Source: Gnetum montanum
Taxonomy: Eukaryota; Streptophyta; Gnetopsida; Gnetales; Gnetaceae
NCBI GenBank assembly: GCA_015680685.1
Contig: MNCI01000248.1
Coordinates: 1-64,000 of the forward strand
Direction of reading: 5' to 3'
Length of the DNA: 64,000 bases
Translations under genes and position numbers: made by a program
Notes under the pieces: generated by a model
Seen by the model: only the letters and a program-made list of their open reading frames with translations
Told to the model about the DNA's origin: nothing
The model's database searches: none
Shown here: piece by piece, positions 1 to 9,941 of the stretch
Layout: each line of letters begins with the position of its first letter
How positions within the stretch are numbered: position 1 is the first letter of the stretch

Positions 1-569
1 AACTAACTAACTAAGCCTTAATTAACCTAACATCAGCATCCGTTCACACCCTTAACCAATGCAACCTTGGTTACCAAACGCTAGTCATTGCTGGGATCAC
101 CAAGCATAATGCACGTGCTCGAAGCGGTCGTATTGTGCACTTAACTATGGGAGAAGGGTTGAGAGAGATTTAATGACTAATAAAGCATTTAAATGATAAA
201 CAATAAATAACAATAAATAAAATCCTATGTAGGCTATTCCATGCACTGCAAGGTTTATCTAAGAAGTTCGTCTTTATTTCCGTACACAAACTTATGTTCA
301 GGTACAATATTTGCTCAAATAAAGATCTGTTCACTTTGGAGCTCCTACTATGGGCACATGGAAATTATTCAATCTATGGAGAGGTAAAACTGCCAAATTT
401 TCACTACAGTCTATGCCTAGAATGAGAAAGAAGGGAGAGTCACCTCTTATTTATAGATTTTGTGGTGCACCGCGATATCACATACACGATATCGCAGGGG
501 ATGCAATATCGTAGCAGACACGATATCGTGTACACGATATCACGGCCCATGCAATATCGCATCCCATCA
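1..569 (-). mobile_element. Partial 3' LTR of left Athila/Tat-like Ty3 copy
   Basis: Read on the minus strand, a sequence starting TGATGGGATG directly follows a G-rich polypurine-like tract (570-585) and runs off the left window edge. This matches the start of a 3' LTR. Its first ~110 bases are packed with ATATCG/GATATC words. A TATA box (TCTATAAATAAGAGG) lies at about 447-458. It resembles the LTR at 29286-30162 in the ATATC words, in the polypurine-like context (CATGACTGAAT against CATGATTGAAT) and in the sequence just outside it, which ties the left copy to the middle element. The distal end lies outside the window, so LTR length and target-site duplication cannot be given. Confidence 0.6.
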
Positions 570-2506
570 TACCCCCATGACTGAATAAAAACTCATCCTC
601 AAGTTCCTTACAAAATATTGGGACGATATGGGATTATTGACTCAAAATGGAATTAATGGGATGACATGTGAATGGATCATCATTACAAGACAAGACAAAA
701 CTAGTGTTCATGACAACAAGAGTGAACACCTTATACATTGACATCAAGCCTCATTTGGTAGCTAAGAGAGAAAGAGAGAGAAAGAAGTTTTGCTACTACC
801 AATGCCAAAATTTCACCTTTCGTTGTCCATCCATAAGCGCACCATCCATCGCATTCCTTACATAGCTGCTTTACCATCGATCCATTCCAAGTGTTCCCTC
901 TAGATCCAATCCATTGTTGCATAATTTCCATCTACACACACAACATAGTCTTTATATTAGCAAGGGTTAATGAATTATAATGCAATTGATACCTTGCTTC
1001 GGTGAAAGGTCCATTGGCTGAGTTGTGGTATGGCTGATACGGGTCTAGAGATATATTTATGGTGACTACCAAAGGTGTAAGGGTTAGGAGAAAAATGAAA
1101 AAATTTGGGTCTGGACCCCCATGACTAAGAGCAAGCCTCCGATAGTGATAGAATGGAGAAAGAATAAAGAATAAGAAAGATGGATAAAAAGAGACAACTA
1201 TAACATCGATGAAGTGGATATCAAGAAGGAAATGAATAGAACAAAGTCAATTGCAAATTGTTAAGGGAAATAAATTAACTAGTGCACCAAATAGGAATGT
1301 GAGTGGGTCCTTTCCAAAGCAGGCTCATGCCCTTAGTGCCCTAACAATCCCACATTCAAAGAGTTCGTAGGCTCTGGGAATGTCATTTGGAACAAGAGTT
1401 AAAATCTTAACCACAAGAATTTACCAAAAAGAAAACAATGCATCCACCAAAATATACACTAATGATACAACCAGCAATGAGGTGAAAAATGGAGAGAAGG
1501 ATGGAGAGAATAGAATGGAATAGAATCCCAAGAACAAGGTGGTGTATAGCCCCTTGTGTAGTTAGTGATTAATGTGACTTAGAAAATCTCATTCCAACTC
1601 TGGCCTCAACAAACCACTTCCAGTGACTTTGCATTAATGCATTTGGCCAATCCATCCTCTTCAAGTAACAAGAATGCCTTCACCCAAGAGCCACCGCCAT
1701 TTTGATGAAACGAAGGAGGAGAGAATGGGAAGCGAGAAGGGCTGTAGTTAGAGGGAACATTGTTATTTTAGTTCCATAACTAGTTCTTGTAGCCCAAATG
1801 ATTATTTCTTGTAAGGGGTGTGCTTTGAATTCTCACTTTTTCTCTCTCTCTTTTTTCTTTTTTTTTTGTTTTATGTGTTTATGTGTGAGAACCACACCAT
1901 GCAAAGACTTTGTTATTTTCATTTGCTCAGCTTCCCGATAATTGGGTAATGTTGAAATGGTAAGAAAACTCAAGAAGAACACATCCAAGCACCCAAGAGA
2001 ACGGCCAACACAAATTCATCAAGTTCCCTTGAAGTCACACCCTTCTCAAGCCTTGAGTCCTTCCTTAGTTTGAGAAATGCCCAGTCACCGATTCGTTATA
2101 GTTCTTATTTAAAAAGGGACTATACATTTCCAAGCTGAGAGAGACCATAGAAACTTGTGGATGAATAGATGAAGTAGACTCATTTCCTGTCATATCAAAA
2201 GAAACATACCTTAGTATCAACATCATAACTTAAAGGTAAAAACCAAACATTACCAATCAAATAGAAAAATAGTTCATACCATCATGAAGAACACTTATTA
2301 AATGACAAACTTACAAGATGGATAACACACACATACACACACACACAAAGAAATGAAAAAGTATAACGATGTTGTAAAACAAAAACAAGAAGAGTTAAAG
2401 AAATTTGTAAAACAAAAATGTGGAAAATAAAAATGTGTAAAACAAAAATATATAAAACAAAAAATTAAAAGAAATGAGGGCCCCAAATGATCAACATAGG
2501 TGGCCA
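570..2506 (-). other. Non-coding 3' internal region of left element
   Basis: I find no convincing gene here. Read on minus, it begins at 2506 right after a G-run (complement of CCCCCCCCATGACT at 2508-2520) and ends at another G-run before the LTR (complement of ACCCCCATGACTG at 571-583). A third such motif sits near 1120-1130. The stretch 1213-2506 is the inverted counterpart of 7534-8803. It contains an (AC)n microsatellite at 2325-2347 and T- and A-rich tracts near 1840-1870. Parts match 33770-35070 in the middle element, for example the word around TCCCCAAAGTAGG and the following ATTCAAAGAGTT. The small open frames here come from low-complexity sequence. Confidence 0.5.
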
Positions 2507-2807
2507 TCCCCCCCATGACTGAATGGAAAGGGAGAGATTCGAAATAATGAACTCCTATTTGAATTTCTTAGAAGTGTCCAAATTCTCCCGATTGATGTTT
2601 TCAGGTTAAGGGGTGGAAGTTGGCAACACTCATATTTCAATGTATCTATGCTTTCATTATGGGCATGAGTTGTTCCCCCAGTTCGTTCCATGCATGTTGG
2701 TCAGTTGCTCTTTCGATTAGCTATCAACCATGGGATGTCCACTTGTTGTGTAGTTGCTACATATAGGCACCTTTGTCTCAAATTTTCTAGGGCACACTAG
2801 TTACATG

Positions 2808-3340
2808 TAGGAGATTCTGAGCATTCCTCCATGTCATCACTCAATGAGTCACTGTATGTGATGCATGGAACTTTCTTCTTCTCAATCTTTCCATATATAT
2901 TTGTCTTAGATATTTCCAAGGAAAGATCGTGGATCCCTAGGCATGCATCTACTGTACTCAACCATGCCCTTCCCATTATAATTGGGAAGCCCCCGTTGTT
3001 ACTATTAACTTCTATCACCAAGAAATTAGCTGGGTATGACCAACCACACACAGTGGTAATGATGTCCTCCACCAATCCTAAGGGAATGGTGATGGATTGG
3101 TCAGCCAGCTCTAGTTGAATATTTCTCTTCTTGAGTTGGGGCAGGTTCGAGGCTTGATACATTTCTCGTGAGATTAAGTTGACTTAGGAACCTGAGTTAA
3201 GAAGAGCCTTATGTGGTTCATGCCCAGCGACTTGGAAATAAATCAGGGAGGCTCCAGGATCAGAGAATTTCCTGGGAAGGTGGCCTACCTTGATCCAGTC
3301 AGTTACGGTATGTGTTAACATAACCATATGCGTTGAGCTC
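2808..3340 (-). pseudogene. Retropepsin-like protease of left Ty3 copy
   Basis: This is the aspartic protease region that follows gag in Ty3/gypsy elements, where it would process the polyprotein in the particle. Read on minus it shows, in order, ALLNSGS, VNLIS, a QLELADQSI stretch, GLVEDI and PIIMGRAWLS. This is the layout of plant Athila/Tat proteases (DxGAS... ADxS... VGxVEDV... PLILGRPFL). The catalytic D of D-S-G is N here, and an in-frame stop follows directly after that motif. About 50 further codons follow the GRAWLS motif. There is no RT downstream, only the non-coding tail. Confidence is high for the domain; the Athila-versus-Tat assignment is inference. Confidence 0.75.
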
Positions 3341-4354
3341 TAATATTGGTTTGAAGGGAGCTCTGAAGCCTTATTTGTTGGAGGAGCGTGTACTGACTCA
3401 ACTGCTTGTGGTTGTAAGAGATTGTTTGGGCTTTTGGTTCTGAAGAAAGGTCTTCTCTTTTTTTGGTTGTTAGAACTAATAGCACATTGAAGGTTTACAG
3501 CTCTCGTAGCATTGCGTTGCTGTGGTTGAGTAGGGAGTTCCCCCTGCATTGTTGGAGCATGTGGTATTGGAACTAACAATGCGAGAGAGGCAAATGGATT
3601 TGGAGGATGGTATAGATGTTGAGCATCTCCCGGAGGAGAAGGAGTCCTTCTAAAATACTCCCAAACTTGGTAGTGATGTTGTGGGGTTGTGTGACCCATA
3701 GAGTCACTTGGAGAAACCGGATGCTGCACGTAATCGCCATAAGAATCAGGTTGCCGATAAGGGTATTGTTGCCTAGGAGATGACATCCCCCATGACTATG
3801 GGTGTTGCCACTACTGATGTTGCCCGATAGGTTGTGGCAGAGTTCCACTTGGATAGTACTTTAATGGTTGGTGAAACTGCCTTGGGTTACCTTAGGGATA
3901 AGGTAACCTTTGGGGTGCCTATCATCTGTTAAGTCTCGAGTTGAGTGCATACAACCTAGACTCTTGTAGATGTGAGATGATTGGACAACATCCCTTAGGA
4001 TGGTCATATTAGCAAATCTGACATCCACCGTCATTGTCTCTGTCCAAGTCCACAACCTCATAAGCCATAGTCATTTTTTCCTTACCCTTGTTACGTGCAA
4101 GGTTTGAGTCTCTCCGCTTTTTGTTATCTTTGTCACTACTTCATTCCTCCTTAGATTCCTCTACGATTTTTAGGACAATTTCAATTTTTCTCTCTAAGGA
4201 GCTCCATATTCCATCTACCTTAGCCGATACTTCCGTTATTAATTTTTGAAGCAACAAGGTTTTTCTATTCACCAACTGTTCAAGTGGTGACTCATCCTCT
4301 TCATCACAAAATCTCACTTCCCTCTTCATCATAAAATCTCACTTCCCTCTTCAT
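3341..4354 (-). pseudogene. gag C-terminal part of left Ty3 copy
   Basis: Read on minus, the translation begins in the gag region REVRFCDEEDE, passes through a lysine-rich stretch, a zinc-knuckle-like motif and a long Pro/Gln/Tyr-rich tail (open over 3340-3786), and runs into the protease. The knuckle near 4000-4030 has the CX2CX3HX4C spacing seen in Athila/Tat gag (C-QI-C ... H-PKGC-C). It is broken by a stop just after the second Cys, one C-to-T step from Gln. The N-terminal capsid half is missing because the copy ends at the inner breakpoint at 4354. The right copy at 4398-6760 preserves the missing half. Confidence 0.7.
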
Positions 4355-4397
4355 CACAAATTATATAATAGTTAATCAGCACATCGAATAAGACACA

Positions 4398-6760
4398 ATG
4401 TCTTCTTCTTCTTCTCATAAGAGCACTTCACCACCTAGGGATCATACAAGAAATAATTGGCAGTCTAAAATACATAACCAAAATCCACCAGTTCCTCAAC
4501 AGTACTGGGTGGTATATACTCATCCCGATGAGTACATACCTGATTTTACCTTTATCCTCCATCAAGATGAACAATAGCACTAGAGAGACTTGCAAGGTAA
4601 CATAGTGTTACCTCCAGATCAGGCAATCCCTAACATGCTTCTTTATGCTCTTGCACAGATAGGCATGACACAGCTATATGCTAAATACATTATAGGTGAT
4701 TTTGACACAAGGGATTACCATCCCACAATAGCACAACATTTAAGGGACTCAAGGCAAGAGAGCCACCATACATTGTTGAAGGGCAAAGGGGTCCTGCACG
4801 TCCTAAGTGAAATTAGAGATGGTGAACCAATCATAACGGGTTCTCCATCAAATGATGTTTCCCCTCCTAAAAATAGTGAAGAGGTGGGGTGTTAGAACCT
4901 ACAATCCATGATATACAACCCTGGTTCTTGATCCCTGTGAATGCCAACTGTTCACCGAGGGAACAAAAACACATGACAAGGATAGGCATTCTAATCATCA
5001 TCATGATCGGGGCTGTAGCAGCTGAAGAGAAGGTAAGAAACATCATCATGGAAATGGTTATCCTTCTTCTCCCCCTTCATCACATCATTCACCCTCTTCT
5101 TCCACATCAGGGTGTAGCCATAAAGAGCATAATGGTGAGGATAGAGGTAAGCAAAATGAGAGACCTCGACGAGAGAGTCAAGAGTGAGGACAAGGACATG
5201 AAATAAGGGAAAGTAGGGAACCATGTAGGAATCATAAACATCATGAAAGAGATGATCATGATGAGCCCCTACTTTCCACCCGAAGAATGCTAAATATTAC
5301 GAAGGTACTTAAGATACCAACAAGGCAACAAAAAGATAGTCAGATCAAAATATTTGACATAAATAATATCCCACAGTTCGAAGGGGGATACAATGTTGAT
5401 CCACAAAATCATTTATAGATATTGTATGATCCCTGAATCTTGCAGAACATAGAAAACAAGTGGTAGAAATTAAAGTTATTTCCCAAGACACTCATCAAAG
5501 AAGCAGAGAGCTGGTACCGGTCCTTAGAACTGAAAACCATTAGGAGATGAAGTACGATGTTAGAATTATTCAACGATGAATATCAGACATACTCTAGAGT
5601 GTCTAATTTACGTAAGTAGATCCAAGGATGGAAGCAAGGTACTCACAAACCCTTGGATGCTACCATGGGCCACTGCTACACATTGCTACATTGCTACCCG
5701 GGCCATGGTTACGCGCAATGGGATCAACTCCGCCACCTTGTTGACGGGCTAAGACATGAGACCAGGAGAACCCTTGGGACTTATGCCCAAGGGAAATTAT
5801 TAGAACTTATATCCCATGAAATTCATCAATTTTTGGAGCAAGTAGCCAAAGAAGAAGGGGAACTATGGAAAAGAGAAAGTGTGGACGAATATAACCACGA
5901 TCCTTCCCTCCGAAAGAGGGAAGTGAGATTTTGTGATGAATAGGATGAGTCACCACTTGAACAGTTGGTGAATAGAAAAACCTTGCCACTTCAGAAATTA
6001 ACAACAGAAGTATCAACAAAGGTAGATGAAATATGGAGCTCCTTAGATAGCAAAATTGAAACTGTCCTGAAAATCGTAGACGAATCTAAGAGGAACGAAG
6101 TAGTAAAAAAGATAAGAAAAAGTGGAGAGACTTAGACCTTGCACGTAACAAGGGTAAGGGAGAGATGAATATGACTGATGAGGTTGTGGACTTGGATAGA
6201 GACAACGACGGTGGATGTGAGATCTGCCAATATGAACATCCTAAGGGATGTTGTCCAATCATCTCACATCTACAAGAGTCTAGGGTGTATGCACTCAACC
6301 CAAGACTTACCAGATGGTAGGCACCTTGAAGGTTACCTTATCCTCAAGGTAACCCAAGGCAATTCCACCAACCGTTAATGTACTATCCAAGTGGAAATTT
6401 GCCACAACCTATCAGGAAACATCAGTAGTGGAAACACCCACAGTCATGGGGGATGCCACCGCCTAGGCAACAATACCCTTATTGACAACTCGATCCTTAT
6501 GGCTATTACGTGTAGAAGCCGATTTCTCCAAGTGACTCTATGGGTCACACAACCCCACAACATCAATACCAAGTTTGGGAGTATTTTAGAAGGATTCCTT
6601 CTCCTCCAGAGACGCTCCACATCCATACCATCCTCCAAATCCATCCGCCTCTCTCACACTGTTAGTTCCAATACCACCTGCTCCAATAATGCAAGGGGAA
6701 CTCCCCATTCAATCACAACAATGCAATGCTACGAGAGTAATAAACCTTCAATGTGCTACT
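4398..6760 (+). pseudogene. gag of right Athila/Tat-like Ty3 copy
   Basis: The frame starts at ATG 4398 with a Ser-rich leader (MSSSSSHKS). It would encode the capsid/nucleocapsid protein of a Ty3-type particle. Recognisable parts are an N-terminal region (4590-4895 open), a capsid core at 5380-5650 (FEGG..., LFPKTL, ESWYRSL, a pattern shared with the middle element), a gag-like stretch open at 5653-5943 (GLRHETRR), and an intact zinc knuckle CEICQYEHPKGCC at 6216-6257. A Pro/Gln-rich tail reaches ~6760. Several stops and frameshifts interrupt it, mostly single-base changes. Only ~43 bases precede the ATG before the inverted-repeat breakpoint, so this copy has no PBS or 5' LTR. Confidence 0.72.
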
Positions 6761-7266
6761 AGTGTTGACAACCAAAAGAAGAGAAGACCTTTCTTCAGAA
6801 CCAAAATCCCAGAAAAGCTCTTACAACCACAAGTGGTTGAGTTCATACACGCTCCTCCAACAAATAAGGCTTTGGACCTCCCTTCAAACCAATACCAAAG
6901 CTCAACACATACGGTTATGTTAACACATACCGTAACTGACTCGATCAAGGTAGGCTACCTTCCGAAGAAATTCTCTTATCCTGGAAGCCCCTTGATTTAT
7001 TTCCAAGTCGTTGGGAACAAACCACATAAGGCTCTTCTTAACTCAGGTTCTAGAGTCAACTTAATCTCATGAGAAATGTATCAAGCCTAGAACCTACCCC
7101 AACTCAAGAAGAGCAATATTCAACTAGAGCTGGCTCACCAGTCAATCACCATTCCCTTAGGATTGGTGGAGGACATCGTTACCACTATGTGTGGTTGGTC
7201 ATACCCAGCTGGTTTCCTGATGATAGAAGTTAACAATAACAACAGGGGCTTCCCAATTATAATGGG
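6761..7266 (+). pseudogene. Retropepsin-like protease of right Ty3 copy
   Basis: The same protease domain as at 2808-3340. The site ALLNSGSRVNLIS lies around 7030-7072 and is followed by a stop, then QLELAHQSI, GLVEDIV and PIIMGR. The catalytic Asp is Asn, exactly as in the left copy. The C-terminal ~195 bases are deleted: GGGAAGG at 7266 joins directly to TGCCTATATG. Frames before and after the deletion (6689-7072 and 7163-7480) are out of register. It cannot be functional. Confidence 0.72.
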
Positions 7267-8803
7267 AAGGTGCCTATATGTAGCAACCACACAACAAGTG
7301 GACACCCCGTGGTTGACAGCTAATCGAAAGAGCAACCGACAAACATGCATGGAACGAACTGGGGGAACAACTCATGCCCATAACGAAAGCATAGATACAT
7401 TGGAATATGAGCATCACCAACTTCCATCCCTTAACCTAAAAACATCAATCGGAAAAATTTGGATGCTTCTAAGAAATTGAAATAGGCATTTATTATTTCA
7501 GATCTCTCCCTTTCCATTCAGCCATGGCGGGGATGGCCACCTATGTTGATCATTCAGGGCCCTCAATCCTTTTAATTTTTTGTTTTACACATTTTTTTTA
7601 CACATTTTTGTTTTGCACATTTTTTTTTACAAATTTCTTTAACTCTTCTTGTTTTTATTTTACAATATCGTTATACTTTCTCATTTTGTTGTGTGTGTGT
7701 GTGTGTTATCCATCTTGTAAGTTTGTCATTTAATAAGTATTCTTCATGATGGTATGAACTATTTTTCTATTTTATTGGTAATGTTTGGTTTTTACCTTTA
7801 AGTTATGATGTTGATACTAAGGTATGTTTCTTTTGATATGATAGGCAATGAGTCCACTTCATCCATTCATCCACAAGTTTCTATGGTCTCTCTCAGCTTG
7901 GAAATGTATAGTTCCTTTTTAAATAAGAACTATAACGAACTGGTGATTAAGCATTTCTCAAACTAAGGAAGGACTCAAGGCTTGAAAAGGGTGTGACTTC
8001 AAGGGAACTTGATGCATTTGTGTTGGCCATTCTCTTGGGTGCTTGGATGTTTTCTTCTTGAGTTTTCTTACCATTTCGACGTTACCCAATTATCGGGAAG
8101 CTGAGCAAATAAAAATAACAAACTCTTTGCATGGTGTGGTTCTCACACATAAACACATAAAACAAAAAAAAAGAAAAAAAAAGTGAGAATTCAAAGCACA
8201 CCCCTTAGAAGAAATAATCATTTGGGCTACAAGCACTGGTTATGGAACTAAAATAATAATGTTCCCTCTAACTAAGGCCCTTCTCGCTTCTCATTCCCTC
8301 CTTCATTTCGTCGAAATGGTGGTGGCTCTTGGGTGAAGGTATTCTTGTTACTTCAAGAGGATGGATTGGCCAAATGCATTAATGCGAAGTCACTAGAAGT
8401 GGTTTGTTGAGGTCGGAGTTCGAATGAGATTTTCTAAGTCACATTAATCATTAACTACACAAGGGGCTATACACCATCTTGTTCTTGGGATTCCATTCCA
8501 TTCTATTCTCTCCATCCTTCTCTCCATTGTTCACATCATTATCAGTTGTATTATTAGTGTATATTTTGGTGGATGCATTGTTTTCTTTTTGGTAAATTCT
8601 TGTGGTTAAGATTTTAACTCTTATTCCAAATGACATTCCCAGAGCCTACGGACTCTTTGAATGTGGGATTGTCAGGGCATTAAGGACATGAGCCTACTTT
8701 GGGGAGGACCCACTGACATTCCTATTTGGTGCACCAGTTAATTTCTTTCCCCTAACATTTTGCAATTAACTTTATTCTGTTCATTTCCATCTTGACATCC
8801 ACT
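7267..8803 (+). other. Non-coding 3' tail of right Ty3 copy
   Basis: No gene is visible. A polypurine-like tract (CATGGCGGGGA) ends at 7533 and is followed by TGGCCACC, the geometry of a PPT and LTR start. However, no TATA box or CA-ended LTR can be closed here, and the same segment in the left copy is followed by another PPT and the true LTR. I therefore read it as internal spacer. It contains T-rich tracts, (GT)n and A-rich runs near 8160-8180. The right limit is the junction with the pararetrovirus at about 8803. Confidence 0.5.
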
Positions 8804-8806
8804 TCT

Positions 8807-9115
8807 CTTGCTGATAATTATGCTGCTCTTTCTAATGATAATGCCAGATCTTACTTAAACCAAGTTCTTGAAAGTAATATGTGGGAAACCAAATTATGCA
8901 ATACATTTCAATGAATTAATTTCTTTGATCAAATTACTTGGTATGAAAATGAATAGCTTCTACCCAAGCAAGTTTTCCCACCTGAAGAAGTGACGTCATC
9001 ACCAGCATCTGTGTTGTCAGAATTATCAAAGCTTATCAAGGAATGTTCAGATTGTTCTAAGGCATGTGGCAAAATTTGCGGAGTCCACAAAGCCATATTA
9101 AAGGCTATTCATTAG
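8807..9115 (+). pseudogene. 3'-terminal reading-frame remnant of pararetrovirus
   Basis: This frame reads from the junction at 8803 to TAG 9113-9115, with two internal stops (TGA near 8911, TAG near 8954). It ends in a short Cys-rich stretch (CSDCSKACGKIC). Its place just upstream of the promoter at 8991-9298 is where the last reading frame of a caulimovirid ends in a circular genome map. I do not recognise a domain. The first 21 bases equal 10132-10152, so part of it may be a recombinant join. Confidence 0.35.
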
Positions 9116-9298
9116 GCAAATGGATAAGAACGAAGACATCAGCGGAAAATTACGTCATCCATGTAGATATGGTCGAATATATTCTCTTTCGATAAGATCG
9201 AATCAGATTCAACTCGAATATTCGAATATTCCGATTCGATGCTGATAAGCTCAAATCAAAACTTCCTTGTCTGTTTGTAAGCCTCCAAGCTATAAATA
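8991..9298 (+). promoter_or_regulatory. Caulimovirid-type pregenomic RNA promoter
   Basis: The palindrome TGACGTCA (8991-8998) and a second ACGTCA site (9151-9156) are TGACG-type (as-1-like) elements that plant bZIP factors bind. A textbook TATA box, TATAAATAAGAGG, starts at 9291. Between them is a TCGAAT/ATTCGA-rich stretch (9171-9240) with short inverted repeats. A start site near 9320 would give a leader of about 620 bases before the primer-binding site, the size and layout known for caulimovirid pregenomic RNAs. Whether it is active is unknown. Confidence 0.6.
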
Positions 9299-9321
9299 AG
9301 AGGCACCCTCTCCCCATAAGA

Positions 9322-9941
9322 GCATGGGCAAGAATATGGGTAAGACTAGAAGCAAGATAGCATAAGCATATAGAAGCTCTAGATAGTTCTCTCCTCTCTC
9401 CTTCTCTTATGTCAATCCTTCAGTCTAGTCTGTAACTATCTATGACGATGATAAGCTATGATCTATCCTTATGATCATTGGTATCTATTTAATATTAACA
9501 TGTTATATTATTACCCTGCTCATATGGTTGTATGAACATTTCGCTCCACTCTTATTTTGTCGCTCCATTTAATATCCATTTTAAGGCTCCATGTCCGTTG
9601 TCTATGTGAATTTGTGAGTTCCCTGGTTTTCATGAATTTATCTCTTGATTAGGTGTATCCACAAGAGAACCAAAGATAAGAAATGGGCACCCTTGCATGT
9701 TAGAGGTTTGGCTGGGAAGTGATTGTGTCCGTACGCTTGAGGCTCCGTCCGAGAAGCGTCGAGGAAGTGCGCGTAAATTGACGTTGAGTTTGTGCGTAGC
9801 CATATCATGGATTTGCTATGGTTGGCCAAAGGTTCTAGTACATCTGGTAATGCTATTTCTTAGAATTTGAACTAAGTTTCAGCAGAATCTTAGGCAAGCT
9901 CTGCGAATGCTTGCGGTGGCTCGGGAGGCCACACCCCCAAC
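9322..9941 (+). repeat. Pararetrovirus leader, copy 1
   Basis: Transcribed leader between the TATA box (9291) and the PBS (9942). The part from about 9352 on is repeated at 12330-12899 and 13139-13860. It contains short open frames but no convincing gene. An antisense frame recurring in all three copies (for example 9638-9829 on minus) is a by-product of sequence identity. As in an LTR, this unit would be present at both ends of a longer-than-genome transcript, so tandem copies are expected from integrated concatemers. Confidence 0.6.

Larger units (their letters stand above)
1213..4354 (-). repeat. Left arm of ~3 kb inverted repeat
   Basis: This arm is the reverse complement of 5917-8803, with many point differences and one clear ~195-bp length difference: left bases ~2772-2969 are absent from the right arm near 7266. 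The outer limit is near 1213, opposite 8803. The inner limit is near 4354, opposite 5917. At the inner edge the word AAAATCTCACTTCCCTCTTC occurs twice in tandem (around 4307 and 4331), so the breakpoint carries a ~24-bp direct duplication. Both arms hold gag C-terminus, protease and the non-coding tail of the same element family. Confidence 0.85.
5917..8803 (+). repeat. Right arm of ~3 kb inverted repeat
   Basis: This is the reverse-complement partner of 1213-4354, running from gag (REVRFCDE) through protease to the non-coding tail. It ends abruptly at about 8803, where the next bases belong to the pararetrovirus locus. The left arm continues past the matching point towards its LTR. The loop between the arms (about 4355-5916) is the 5' half of the right copy's gag. 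The (GT)n microsatellite at 7688-7706 mirrors (AC)n at 2325-2347. Confidence 0.85.

Noticed and set aside
668-931. Overlapping open frames on both strands
   Set aside because: Short, no motif, in a region that is the flank of an LTR with stops in related copies.
2298-2516. Open frame on minus rich in Phe and Cys
   Set aside because: It is a translation of the (AC)n microsatellite and AAAATAAA runs; the mirror frame at 7524-7733 arises the same way.
7534-8803. A ~1.27-kb LTR starting TGGCCACC after a PPT-like tract
   Set aside because: No TATA or CA end could be found, the same segment in the left copy is internal, and a better LTR starts at 569.
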